From assembly GCA_965249685.1 (NCBI GenBank), contig CBDFMN010000003.1, positions 1,674,001 to 1,738,000 of the forward strand: DNA of 64,000 nucleotides. The letters run 5' to 3'. The translations under genes and the position numbers were made by a program. Source of the DNA: RH-AL1 sp965249685 (GTDB lineage Bacteria > Pseudomonadota > Alphaproteobacteria > Rhizobiales > Beijerinckiaceae). This document shows, piece by piece, positions 51,374 through 60,320 of the stretch. The notes beneath the pieces were generated by a model. That model did not search any database and was not told the origin of the DNA. It saw only the letters and a list, made by a program, of their open reading frames with translations. The first letter of the stretch is position 1. Each line of letters begins with the position of its first letter.

Positions 51374-52678
51374 TTAGAGCCGATGGTCGAGGATCGAGGC
51401 CCAGATGGTCGCCCCGCACGACCAGGCGACCAGGGCTGCGACGGCGATCAGCGCGAAGTCGGAAAACCGAAGGGGATAGGAATAGTCCTGCGGTAGCGAG
51501 GGCGGCACGAAGACGGCGAGATAGACCGACTGCCGTTCGGCGATCAGCCGGGCGCGATCCATGCCGTCACGCGCGAACCCGTACATGCGCTCGGCGAATT
51601 GGCGCTTCAGGTCCAGCTCCTCGAACCGCGAGATGGTTGCGGCAAGGTTCGCGTTGGTGTTCTTGTTGCCGGCGAGTTGCTGCTGCAGCGTGGCGATATG
51701 CGCGTCAATGCTATCGAGGCGCGCGCGCGTGGCCGCGACGCCGGGCGCGTTCGGCCCCGTCGTGCGCTGCGAGACGAAGAGCTGCCCCTCCGTCTGGATC
51801 TTGTCGCCCATAAGCTGAAGCAGGAGCTTGCCGCTCTGCTCCGCACTCTTCACCGGGTCGATCAGACCCTGCGCGTTGCGAAAGACGGTCAGTTCGGCGA
51901 GAGCGAAGCGGACGTCGGCCTCGCTGCGCCGGATCTCGTCTTCCGCGTGTTTGACCGCATCGGCCCGCACGTTGCTCGACAAATCGTTGACCAGCGTCTC
52001 GCTCGACTTGACGATGGCTTTAGCCAGCAGCAGAGCGTCGTCGCGGCGGAAGGCGCGCGCCTCGACCGTCACGATACCCGAGGTGCTCTCGATGTAGACC
52101 GAGATCATCGTCTTCCAATAGGCGGTCAGGTCCTCGGCGGAGGCTTTGCTCGGGAGCTTGGCGAAGAAGTCCGCTTCCGGCCGTTGGAAGATGGCGCGGA
52201 CGTCCAGGTTGCGGGCGATGTCGTCAATGATGGCGCGGCTCTGGATGTAGTTCGCGACGATGTCCGCTTCCTGGCCGCCCAGCGACCCGCCGGATGTGAG
52301 AATGCTGGCGAGCGAGGTGTCGCCCTTGCCGCTGCTGTCGGAACTGCTCGCCACCGTCTTCACGGCGAAGCGGGCCTCCGCCGCATATTGATCCGACGCG
52401 ATGAAGAAGAGGTAGGTGCCGGCCGCCAGAATGGGCAACAGGACGACGATGATGAGGCTGAGGAGGACGACGCGGGGCCGACGCTCGGGCTCGAGGTCCG
52501 GCTGAAAGTCCGCACCGGGTTTGAGGCTGATCTCTGCACCGGTCGCACGCGCCGGCTCTAGACCAGCCGCCCTGCGCAGGGGAGCTAGGGCGCGCGAAGC
52601 GAGCGTCCGGCCGCGAGGCGGCTCGATCTCGATGACCGGCGCGTCGACCCGATCGTCGGGATCACGAACCTCGCTCAT
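51374..52678 (-). CDS. capsule export inner-membrane protein, KpsE/Wzz (PCP-3) type, copy 1
   Basis: The product (434 aa) has a membrane helix at about 70-92, a periplasmic part beginning FFIASDQYAAEARFAV (the typical PCP-3 entry), a long coiled coil at about 215-375, and a second membrane helix near the C-terminus (DFALIAVAALVAWSCG). Such KpsE/BexC-like proteins link the ABC transporter to the outer-membrane exporter. The first 65 residues are a charged cytoplasmic extension. It is downstream of a second, diverged copy at 53874-55139. Confidence 0.85.
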   Translation of the reverse strand: MSEVRDPDDRVDAPVIEIEPPRGRTLASRALAPLRRAAGLEPARATGAEISLKPGADFQPDLEPERRPRVVLLSLIIVVLLPILAAGTYLFFIASDQYAAEARFAVKTVASSSDSSGKGDTSLASILTSGGSLGGQEADIVANYIQSRAIIDDIARNLDVRAIFQRPEADFFAKLPSKASAEDLTAYWKTMISVYIESTSGIVTVEARAFRRDDALLLAKAIVKSSETLVNDLSSNVRADAVKHAEDEIRRSEADVRFALAELTVFRNAQGLIDPVKSAEQSGKLLLQLMGDKIQTEGQLFVSQRTTGPNAPGVAATRARLDSIDAHIATLQQQLAGNKNTNANLAATISRFEELDLKRQFAERMYGFARDGMDRARLIAERQSVYLAVFVPPSLPQDYSYPLRFSDFALIAVAALVAWSCGATIWASILDHRL

Positions 52679-52793
52679 CGTTCAAAACACCCGTTCAATG
52701 GCACGTGAGCTCCGGCCGCTTCGGTCCGACGGCGGCCCGGCCGGCCACCTATACCAAGGCGGGCGCCGATCGGAAACCGGGGATTGCCGCGCG

Positions 52794-53846
52794 TTAGGCC
52801 CGGGCCGTCGTGAAGGCCTTGCTCAGAAGATGAAACACTTCCAGGTCCTTCTCGAGCAAGCCCTCCACAGTCCCATTGTCGCGCAGGCGGGCGCCCAGCT
52901 CCATCACGCGGCCATATTCGCTGATGAGCGGCAGCTCCGCCATAGGTAAGCCCGTCAGCTCCGCCAGACCGTGGTGGAACTCGGCACCCTCGGAGCGCAG
53001 TCCAATCAGCTCGAAACTCGAGAGCACGTCCAAAGCCGCCGCGACGCTGGCTTGGTTCGGCATCTCGTCGGGGGTGGCCGCCGTGAGTTGCCGCACCACC
53101 GGGTTGGCAAGGGCGCCCAGGACCTCGTCTTCGGCGCGCCGGAAGAACCGTTTGCAGAAAGCCTCGTCGAAGGTCTCGTGCTCGGCCAGGCTCTCGATCA
53201 CGGGAGCGAACGTGATCGCGTCGCGGGCGCCGAGCACTTCCTCCGCGCGGGCACCAATATTCTTGAGGAGGATCAGCCGCTCCGCGAGTTCGTCGTAGGG
53301 GTCGCGCAACATCGCGACGGTCTTGATACCCTTGCTCAGGTAGAACTCGTAATTTTTATAAAGCAACCGTCCGCTAACGTAGGACGAAGTCCCCTCTTTA
53401 AGGCAGAAGACCTGGGTCGACGTCTCCCGCCCGAAGCGGTCGACACCTTTGTACCAGTATTGGAACCGCATCTTAAGAGCGTCGTCGATCCGCCAGAGCG
53501 GAAGCAAATGCGCTTCGAACCGGAACAGGTTCAGGTCGGTCACGACGTTCGGGATCGGGCGCCTGTAGACGAGCACCCCTGTCTCCACCTCGGTGATCTC
53601 CAGGTCGGAATGGGCCGATAGGTCTGGGATGAGCGCCTCGTCGATGGAGAATCCGCAAAGACCGGTGGCATGCCGCCCCGCCTGGACAAGAGCGGGGATG
53701 TGCTCGTTGGCGGCGAGGACCAGAAGCTCCCGGCCCTGGCTCGTCACGCGAACGGACGGGATCGACCCCCCGGAGTCTGGAACGACATAAACGGAAACTC
53801 TGGCGCCGTGGTCCTCCTGGAGATTAAACAGCATTTGCTTGGGCAT
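52794..53846 (-). CDS. unknown protein in capsule operon, sulfotransferase-like segment
   Basis: A 350-residue soluble protein between the two KpsE-like genes. No signal or membrane helix. I do not recognise a full domain. Residues about 100-190 (LFRFEAHLLPLWRIDD, GRLLYKNYEFYLSKGIKTVAMLRDPYDELAERL) resemble the central part of sulfotransferases, where an R-D-P segment contacts the PAPS 3'-phosphate, but the N-terminal P-loop is missing. The rest is helical. It may be a degenerate sulfotransferase or a capsule-locus protein of another kind. It begins at an ATG 28 bases after the upstream stop. Confidence 0.6.
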   Translation of the reverse strand: MPKQMLFNLQEDHGARVSVYVVPDSGGSIPSVRVTSQGRELLVLAANEHIPALVQAGRHATGLCGFSIDEALIPDLSAHSDLEITEVETGVLVYRRPIPNVVTDLNLFRFEAHLLPLWRIDDALKMRFQYWYKGVDRFGRETSTQVFCLKEGTSSYVSGRLLYKNYEFYLSKGIKTVAMLRDPYDELAERLILLKNIGARAEEVLGARDAITFAPVIESLAEHETFDEAFCKRFFRRAEDEVLGALANPVVRQLTAATPDEMPNQASVAAALDVLSSFELIGLRSEGAEFHHGLAELTGLPMAELPLISEYGRVMELGARLRDNGTVEGLLEKDLEVFHLLSKAFTTARA

Positions 53847-53873
53847 CCGAGGACTGGGAGCGGCGCGCCGCTT

Positions 53874-55139
53874 TCAGGCCAACTTGTTCCTGAGCATTCC
53901 CATCAGACCCACTAGCGCTCCCCAAACCGCCAGAGCCGCGGCGGCGAACAGCGCCGTGTTGAGAAGACGGCGAGGGTATTTCGCCTCCTGAGCCGGAACG
54001 GGACGCACGAACGTGTTGATGTACATGAGCTTCGTTTCGGAGGCTAGGCGCGCATGCTCGAGCAGGGCAAGCGAAGACGCGTACATCTTCTCGGCGATTT
54101 GGTTCTCGAGGGTCGCATATTCGAGCTTCGACATGGAGCCTGCGAGATTTTTGGTTGCGGCGTCGCCGGGGCTCTGCGTCAGGTTCGCCTGGAGCTTGGC
54201 GATCTCCTCGTTGGCCGCGCTGATCTTGGCCTGCAGGTTACGAATGACAGGCGAGTTCTCGGCGACATAGCGGCGCTGGGTGTCGTAGTCCTGCTGCATC
54301 TTGGCGAGATCGCCGCGCACCACCGTGATGAGCCCGCTGAAGGCATCGGCAGATTTGTCGGCGCTCAGCGTGCCCTCCTCGTTGCGCGCCCGTTCCAGGC
54401 TGGCCCGGGTGCCGGCGAGGTTCGCCTCGGCACGCTGCCGCTCCTTCTCGCTGACCGACAGCGTATCGGCAATCATCTGATCATTCATCTGGTTGACGAG
54501 CAGTTCGCTGGCTTCGAGCGCCGCATCCGTTATGCGCGCGGAATCCTCCGGAGAAAAAGCCCTGACGGAGAAGACCACGATGCCGGCCGGCATCTGCACT
54601 GAAAGGTCGACCATGGATTTCCAGTAGCGGAGAAACTTCTCGATTTTGGCGCCCGCCTTCAGCCGGCTGAAGAAATCGACCGCGGGACCGTTGAATAGGG
54701 AGCGCAGACCGACCGACTTCTCCAGTTGCTCGACCATGGATCGGCTCTGGATGTAGTTCATGATGATCTGGGTATCCTGGATGATCAGGATCGAGGGCAC
54801 ACCGGTGAGCGAACCGATGCCGTCAAGCTTAGGCGGCATGCCGCCGCGCACGGTAAATCGCGCTTCCGAAACGTACTGGTCCGAGGCGATGAACGCGTAG
54901 TAGCAGGCGACCGCCACGCTCGGCACCGCCACGAGGGCGACGAAGCTGACTATTCTGGCGACACGAAGCAGCTTTTCGCCGCGGCGCGCCCGGTACCCGC
55001 CGGCCGCGGCGTTGCGCCGATGCTTTGTCGAGAAGCGAGCCCGGCGCGCGGCTTCGCTCAGGGCCTTGGCCACGAGTTGGGCGCGCTGCCGCGGCGAGAA
55101 GATGGCGGGGACGTCTCCGCCGATCCGTTCGTCGCTCAT
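53874..55139 (-). CDS. capsule export inner-membrane protein, KpsE/Wzz (PCP-3) type, copy 2
   Basis: The product (421 aa) has the same plan as copy 1: basic cytoplasmic N-terminus, membrane helix at about 62-85, YYAFIASDQYVSEARFTV entry to the periplasm, IIMNYIQSRSMVEQLE, coiled coil at about 205-350, the YINTFVRPVPAQEAKYPRR segment before the last membrane helix (a Pro-rich feature of KpsE/BexC), and a C-terminus in the cytoplasm. It follows kpsT. Two such proteins in one locus is unusual; copy 2 has the more typical C-terminal features. Confidence 0.87.
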   Translation of the reverse strand: MSDERIGGDVPAIFSPRQRAQLVAKALSEAARRARFSTKHRRNAAAGGYRARRGEKLLRVARIVSFVALVAVPSVAVACYYAFIASDQYVSEARFTVRGGMPPKLDGIGSLTGVPSILIIQDTQIIMNYIQSRSMVEQLEKSVGLRSLFNGPAVDFFSRLKAGAKIEKFLRYWKSMVDLSVQMPAGIVVFSVRAFSPEDSARITDAALEASELLVNQMNDQMIADTLSVSEKERQRAEANLAGTRASLERARNEEGTLSADKSADAFSGLITVVRGDLAKMQQDYDTQRRYVAENSPVIRNLQAKISAANEEIAKLQANLTQSPGDAATKNLAGSMSKLEYATLENQIAEKMYASSLALLEHARLASETKLMYINTFVRPVPAQEAKYPRRLLNTALFAAAALAVWGALVGLMGMLRNKLA

Positions 55140-55199
55140 CAGGGTCTCACCATTCTGCGCTTCCTAGGCCATACGTCCCCGGCCAGCCGCGCCGGCCGA

Positions 55200-55853
55200 T
55201 CATCGATTGAGCCGATTATACATGTCGATCGCCTGGTCCACGTCAGAAAACATCAGCAGCTTGCCGTCGACCAGCACGGCGCCTCGGCTGCAGAACGTCT
55301 TGATGGTTCCCATGGAATGGGAAATGACGATAAGGTCGGCCGTCTTGCGGCGCTCCGCGAAGATCTGCTCGCAGCGGGCCTGGAAGCGGGCGTCGCCGAC
55401 CGCTGTGATCTCGTCGATCAGGTAGCAGTCAAATTCGATGGCCATGGAGAGCCCGAAGGCCAGCCGCGCCATCATTCCTGAGGAGTAGGTCTTGACCGGT
55501 GCGTCGAGATAGTCGCCGAGTTCGGAAAAATCCTCCACGAAATCGAGGACGCGGCGGACATTGTGTCCATACGCCCGCGCGGCAAAGGTCACATTGTTGC
55601 GACCGTTCATCAAGGGGTGGAAGGCGCCCGCGAAGCCGAGCGGCCAGGACACGCGGACCGAACGCTTGATCTTGCCGGAATTGGGGAGTTCCGTCCCCGA
55701 CAGAAGCCGCATGGTCGTCGATTTGCCTGCGCCGTTCACACCCATGATTCCGTAGGAATGGCCCTTTTCGAACTTGGTGGAAACGTGATCGAGGATGACC
55801 TTCCGGTGACCGTCCGTCTTGTAATATTTATAGACGTCGTTGAGCTCGATCAT
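55200..55853 (-). CDS. kpsT: capsular polysaccharide ABC transporter ATP-binding protein
   Basis: The product (217 aa) is a KpsT-type ATPase: MIELNDVYKYYKT start, Walker A GVNGAGKSTT near 38-47, SWPLGFAGAFHPLMNGRNN (the KpsT/Wzt hallmark), the signature YSSGMMARLAFG near 123, Walker B YLIDEITAVGD near 143 and ISHSMGT. It powers export of a lipid-linked polysaccharide across the inner membrane together with a KpsM permease, which is not found here. It is the first gene of the capsule operon on this strand. Confidence 0.93.
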   Translation of the reverse strand: MIELNDVYKYYKTDGHRKVILDHVSTKFEKGHSYGIMGVNGAGKSTTMRLLSGTELPNSGKIKRSVRVSWPLGFAGAFHPLMNGRNNVTFAARAYGHNVRRVLDFVEDFSELGDYLDAPVKTYSSGMMARLAFGLSMAIEFDCYLIDEITAVGDARFQARCEQIFAERRKTADLIVISHSMGTIKTFCSRGAVLVDGKLLMFSDVDQAIDMYNRLNR

Positions 55854-56034
55854 GGATGCTTGCCCGGGATGCCAATCATCCGTATGCCTTCTACGCTGTC
55901 CCGCCTAGCATCGTCGCGGGTCCTTTTTTATGGCAGGTCGCTTCAGTGTCTCTCGGCGCACGGCGGGGCGTTTCAGCTACCTTTTCCAAGAGCCGTTGCC
56001 CGATCGAGCGGAAGCATGATGGCGGGGTCGCACC

Positions 56035-56346
56035 TTGCCGCATGATTTCGAACAGCTCCGCCTGATCCTTCTCTACCTGGAAGATCGGCAAATTTCGCCG
56101 CGTGCCACGGTCATCATCGACACCATCGGCGAAGCTGAGCTGGTCGCATGCGACGCGCAGACCTTCGAAGACGGATTGAACCGACTCCTCGAGCTCGGCT
56201 ACGTGGACGGTCCGGGTCTCGGAGGACAGGGATTGTGGTTGTTCCGCAAGCTGAGCCGCAAAGGCATCGAGTTCGTCCGCGTGGCCCGCGAACCCGCGGA
56301 TTGGGCGCGCCTGAAGCAATGCTACGTCGGCATGGTAGCTCGCTAA
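56035..56346 (+). CDS. small winged-helix-like protein (DUF2513-like)
   Basis: The 103-residue frame begins with TTG 56035; no ATG in phase is available near. It reads FEQLRLILLYLEDRQISP, then FEDGLNRLLELGYVDG and LSRKGIEFVRVAREPADWARLK, the order of helices and wing seen in DUF2513-type small proteins (phage- or plasmid-associated, probably DNA-binding). The frame continues right up to the next gene region and codon use is normal, so it is probably expressed. The start is uncertain. Confidence 0.55.
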   Translation: MPHDFEQLRLILLYLEDRQISPRATVIIDTIGEAELVACDAQTFEDGLNRLLELGYVDGPGLGGQGLWLFRKLSRKGIEFVRVAREPADWARLKQCYVGMVAR

Positions 56347-56407
56347 TGATTGGTTTGATGCGCGCCCGAGATCTTTTTTCCTCGCGCGTTCCTTACGCGG
56401 GGAACGC

Positions 56408-58651
56408 ATGAAGATCCTCTTTCCCGCGAGCGTCGAGGGGCTCGAACAGATGTCGCCGCTCGTGTGGACAAACACGTGCTCCGACCCGGCGCTGGTCCTG
56501 ACGGTGGCGCCAGGGCAGACGGGCTTCATCGGCTTTTTCCTATCGGCTGGCCGGGGGGCAGTGGCGCCGAGGCTCACCTTCGACAAGGGCGAGGGTTTCG
56601 ACGCCGCGACCGCCGTGTCGCTAGACACTTTTCCTTTCGGGTTCTATCACGTTTCGATCGATAAGATCACCGCCTTGGAGCGTATTCGCGTCCGCCCCTG
56701 CAGCGAACCGGCGACGTTCCGGTTCCTTCCGTTCGAGACGAAGAGCGCGGTGCTCGTGGCCGTGCTCCATTACGTCTTCAATCTCCGCTATCGCAAGATC
56801 ACTTTGATGACGGCGGACCGCAAGGGACGCATCGGTGGCCTCGCCTGGATCAAAGGCAACGTGTCGCGGATCGTCAAGTTCTTCCGCGACATAGAGCGGG
56901 GCGAGGGTGCTCGCATCGTCGAGAGCGAAGCGGACGCCGTCGCGAAGCTGCAGCGCGATCTAGCGCCCGAGGTCGCGCGCATACGCATCGGAATGGACGC
57001 CCTTTTGAAAGAGAGGACGTCTCCTCTCCTGTCATTCATTTGCCCGACCTACAACACGCCGCTTGCCTATCTCGCGGACCTCCTGCAGTCGTTCAAGGCC
57101 GAGGGCGCCGCCTATGCTGAACTGATCCTCAGTGACGACGGCTCGACCGACCCGGAGACGCGCGCGGCCCTGATGGACGCGCGAGACCAGCAAAACGTCA
57201 AGGTGGTCTTCAACCAGCCCAACGAGGGGATTGCATCCGCGACGAATGCCGGGCTGCGTTCGGCGCGGGGCGAGTGGGTCGCCTTCATTGACCACGACGA
57301 CCTCTTCGCATCCGGCGCCGTCGCCGTGATCGCTCAGGCTATTCAGAACCGGCCCGAAGCCGACTTTTTCTACACCGACGAGATCATCGTCGATGCCGCG
57401 TTGCGGACGCTTGGAACGTTCTGCAAGCCGGCCTTCGACTCCGTTCTGCTGTCGGGCATGAACTATATCAATCATTTCTCCATCTTTCGGCGAGAGCGCG
57501 TCGAGACGCTGGGCGGCTTGCGAACCGATCGGGAGGGTTCGCAGGATTACGACCTGCTGCTGCGCTACCTCGTCGACCGTAAGCCCGGATCGGCCGTTCA
57601 TATTCCCTTCTTCGCCTATCGGTGGCGGCGCGACGAGCAGACCTACTCGGCGCTCAACATCAAACGCGCTGTCGACAATGCCAGACAAGCGCTCCTGGCA
57701 TCGATACATAAGGGAGGTCGCGATGGCACAGTCATGCCCGCGATCGATCCGCACCTGCACAAGGTGCGCTTCGCCATGCCGCATCTTCCACTCGTATCGA
57801 TCGTCATCCCGAGCAAGAATAGTTTCGACCTGATCTCCCGCATCCTCGTGGATCTCGAGAAGCGAACGTCCTATTCGAAGATCGAGATCGTAGTGGTCGA
57901 CAACGGAAGCGACGATCCAGCCGTACTCACCTTCTATGACACGGTCCGCTGCGACGGGCGCATCGCCGTCGACATCGTTCATGAAGCCTTCAATTTCGCA
58001 GCCATGTGCAATCGCGGCGCACGACGTGCGCGCGGCGAGGTGCTGCTGTTCCTCAACAACGACATCGAAGTCCTCGACGCAGACTGGCTGGAGGAAATGG
58101 TTGCCTGTCTCGCCTTTCCCGCGACGGGGATCGTTGGCGCCAAGCTGCTCTATCCCAACGGCCTCGTCCAGCACAACGGCGTGATCGTCGGCCTCGGCGG
58201 CGCTGCCGGTCACTGGTACATCGAGGCAGCGGCGACGGAACCCGGTCCGATGAGCCGCTTTGCCGTTCGCCAGACGCTGAGTGCCGTGACAGGCGCCTGT
58301 ATGCTGGTGACGCGGGCTTGCTTCGACGCGCTCGGCGGGTTCGACGCCGAGGCTTTCGCGATCGCCTACAACGACATCGATTTCTGCCTCAGAGCGAAAG
58401 CCGCAGGCTTCCGCACGGTGTGGACGCCCTTCGCGCAATTGCGACACCACGAGTCGGCATCTCGCGGCAGCGACGAAGACGACCGCAACAAGCCGCGCTT
58501 CTTGGAGGAGATGGACCGGCTGAAGGCGCGCCACGGTACCGTGGCTTACGTCGACGACGCCTACCACCCCGCCTATGACAGGCAATTTTCAAAGCCGCGC
58601 CTCCATACGCTTACCGAGCTGCCGCCCACGAGACCGAGCGTGTTTCCCTAA
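56408..58651 (+). CDS. double-domain family 2 glycosyltransferase
   Basis: The product (747 aa) carries a non-catalytic N-terminal part (1-205) and two complete GT-A domains. Domain 1 starts near 208 (LLSFICPTYNTPLAYL) with LSDDGSTD and FIDHDDLF (DxD). Domain 2 starts near 464 (VSIVIPSKNS) with VVDNGSDD and LFLNNDIEVL, then AVTGACMLVTRACFD and LRHHESASRGS. Two intact active sites suggest addition of two sugars or a polymerising role, as in chain-synthesising GT2 enzymes. The final stretch resembles the smaller GT at 49381, so the two genes are related. It is transcribed opposite to the sulfotransferase gene after it. Confidence 0.88.
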   Translation: MKILFPASVEGLEQMSPLVWTNTCSDPALVLTVAPGQTGFIGFFLSAGRGAVAPRLTFDKGEGFDAATAVSLDTFPFGFYHVSIDKITALERIRVRPCSEPATFRFLPFETKSAVLVAVLHYVFNLRYRKITLMTADRKGRIGGLAWIKGNVSRIVKFFRDIERGEGARIVESEADAVAKLQRDLAPEVARIRIGMDALLKERTSPLLSFICPTYNTPLAYLADLLQSFKAEGAAYAELILSDDGSTDPETRAALMDARDQQNVKVVFNQPNEGIASATNAGLRSARGEWVAFIDHDDLFASGAVAVIAQAIQNRPEADFFYTDEIIVDAALRTLGTFCKPAFDSVLLSGMNYINHFSIFRRERVETLGGLRTDREGSQDYDLLLRYLVDRKPGSAVHIPFFAYRWRRDEQTYSALNIKRAVDNARQALLASIHKGGRDGTVMPAIDPHLHKVRFAMPHLPLVSIVIPSKNSFDLISRILVDLEKRTSYSKIEIVVVDNGSDDPAVLTFYDTVRCDGRIAVDIVHEAFNFAAMCNRGARRARGEVLLFLNNDIEVLDADWLEEMVACLAFPATGIVGAKLLYPNGLVQHNGVIVGLGGAAGHWYIEAAATEPGPMSRFAVRQTLSAVTGACMLVTRACFDALGGFDAEAFAIAYNDIDFCLRAKAAGFRTVWTPFAQLRHHESASRGSDEDDRNKPRFLEEMDRLKARHGTVAYVDDAYHPAYDRQFSKPRLHTLTELPPTRPSVFP

Positions 58652-58672
58652 ACAAGACTTTTGAGCGAGCGA

Positions 58673-60220
58673 TCAAACCTTTTTCGACGGCCCTAGCAGG
58701 CGTTGAAAAAGAGGTGACCTCTTGGCGAGGCTGGCGGCAAGGTCCTGGGCGGACGCCAAGTCTTTTTCGAGCTGAGGCACGCGTTCAGCGATCGGTGATA
58801 GTTCCGCAACGCGGCGATGCGCGTCAGTCAAGTCAGTTTCGAGCGAGCGATTCACGTTCGAGACGCTCTCGAGCCGCTCCAGTGCACGATTGGCATTCTC
58901 CAAATCCGCCCTGAGGAGCGTGGCCGCCCGTGCCTCCTCGGCTGCCATGTCTAGCGCGGCGCGTGCCCCGTGCAGTTCCGCTTCCAAGGCGCGGTTCCGT
59001 TCGACGACGGGCGCGAGCTCCAGGTCCGCCGCAAGGAGCGCGGCCGCCCGCACCTCGCCAGCCGTCGTCTCGAGCGCGGCGTGCGCCCCTTGCAGTTGCG
59101 CTTCCAAGACCTGATTTCGTTCGACGACGGGCGCCAACTCGGCCAGCGAGCGTTGAGCATGCTCCAACTCCACCCTCATGAGCGAGGCGGTCTCGGCGTC
59201 CCGATTGGCCGTCTCGAGGCCAACGCGGGCGGCCTCTAGGTCTCGCAGGAGCGAAGCCGTCTGCTCCGTCGCCTGATCGAGACGCCCATTGAGATCGTGA
59301 GTCACAGCATGATGGTGGGCGATTTCGGCCGAGTGCGACATGATCTGGCGGGAGAGCGTGAAGAAGACGGGCGAAAACGCGGAGCAGGCGCGATCAAACT
59401 CTATTTTTACCGAGTCCAGTACCGCCATAGCCTCGCGATCTTCGGGATCCTGGTGCAGCCGGTCCAGCGCCGCGTATGTCTGCGTGATCCAGACACATAG
59501 ATCGTCCGCAGGGCCCGCCGTCCGCCGATGATGGCGCAGGGACGTGTCGAGAAAGGCGTCCGCGTTGTTGCGCGCGCGTGCCGATTGCTTCGGCAGTCTT
59601 GGCCAAAGATCGTTGAGTAAGCCCGCAAGCTCCGATTGCCAATCGATCAGCATCGCGGAATAGTGCGAGAAATGCCGCTGGAGACCACGCGATCCTGCTT
59701 CGGCTTCGAGGATGTGGCGTAGCCAAAGCAGTAGCCCACGAGCAATATCGATATCGTTACGCGATTTGAGCGAGCAAGCGACTTCGAGAGGATCCCGATA
59801 TTGCAGGAGAGCGACCGGCCGGCAATCGATGCGCTTGAAGACCTCGAGCCAAACGTCGATCAGACGACACAGGCGAGGATCCTTCAGCAGGATCGGGCCT
59901 TTCCCCGGAAAATCGTGACGAGCCGCGTCCGCCAATTCGTCGACGAACTGATGGTATGCGGCAGACTCGAACCAGGCTTTGGGGATGGGGTCCCAATCCA
60001 CCCAATGGGCCCCTGCCGATTCGAGCAGGCGGTCGTGGATGCGGATGATTTCGCTAGGCTCGAAGAAGCCCTTGGGATTATCGGGCTGGGGGGCAAGCTC
60101 GCGAAGCGGCCTCTCCGCACCAAGCTCGCTCAACACCCCGCAAACAGCCGAGGTTCCGCTTCGATGCATGCCCAGTACGAGTATGCATGTCCGTAGTGGC
60201 AGTCCCGAACCCGTCATCAC
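58673..60220 (-). CDS. sulfotransferase with coiled-coil tail
   Basis: The product (515 aa) is a sulfotransferase over residues 1-215: LVLGMHRSGTSAVCGVL near 15-31 is the PAPS-binding P-loop, and LQYRDPLEVACSLKSRN near 138 the 3'-phosphate site. Residues about 290-500 form a long coiled coil containing two nearly identical 40-residue units. Sulfotransferases with such N-terminal loop variants (GMHRSGTS) occur in many surface-polysaccharide loci. The position between two glycosyltransferases suggests sulfation of the exported polymer. The acceptor is unknown, and PAPS must come from elsewhere. Confidence 0.85.
   Translation of the reverse strand: MMTGSGLPLRTCILVLGMHRSGTSAVCGVLSELGAERPLRELAPQPDNPKGFFEPSEIIRIHDRLLESAGAHWVDWDPIPKAWFESAAYHQFVDELADAARHDFPGKGPILLKDPRLCRLIDVWLEVFKRIDCRPVALLQYRDPLEVACSLKSRNDIDIARGLLLWLRHILEAEAGSRGLQRHFSHYSAMLIDWQSELAGLLNDLWPRLPKQSARARNNADAFLDTSLRHHRRTAGPADDLCVWITQTYAALDRLHQDPEDREAMAVLDSVKIEFDRACSAFSPVFFTLSRQIMSHSAEIAHHHAVTHDLNGRLDQATEQTASLLRDLEAARVGLETANRDAETASLMRVELEHAQRSLAELAPVVERNQVLEAQLQGAHAALETTAGEVRAAALLAADLELAPVVERNRALEAELHGARAALDMAAEEARAATLLRADLENANRALERLESVSNVNRSLETDLTDAHRRVAELSPIAERVPQLEKDLASAQDLAASLAKRSPLFQRLLGPSKKV
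58911..59150 (-). repeat. tandem 120-base repeat within the sulfotransferase
   Basis: Two copies of 120 bases (units 58911-59030 and 59031-59150) encode LAPVVERNRALEAELHGA... and LAPVVERNQVLEAQLQGA..., each about 40 residues, within the coiled coil. The DNA copies are highly alike, indicating recent duplication. Unit limits are set by eye and could slide. Confidence 0.8.
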
Positions 60221-60320
60221 ACCTTCTCAGATCGTCTGAGTGCTGAAATAGGCGGCTTTCGGACCGGTTGTCCAATGTCCTCGCGTAACCTATTGCCGTG
60301 ATCAACCTATCATCATCACT

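Noticed and set aside
57032..58585. A 517-codon open frame opposite the double-domain glycosyltransferase
   Set aside because: The plus strand has two clear GT2 domains with DxD motifs; the opposite frame has none.
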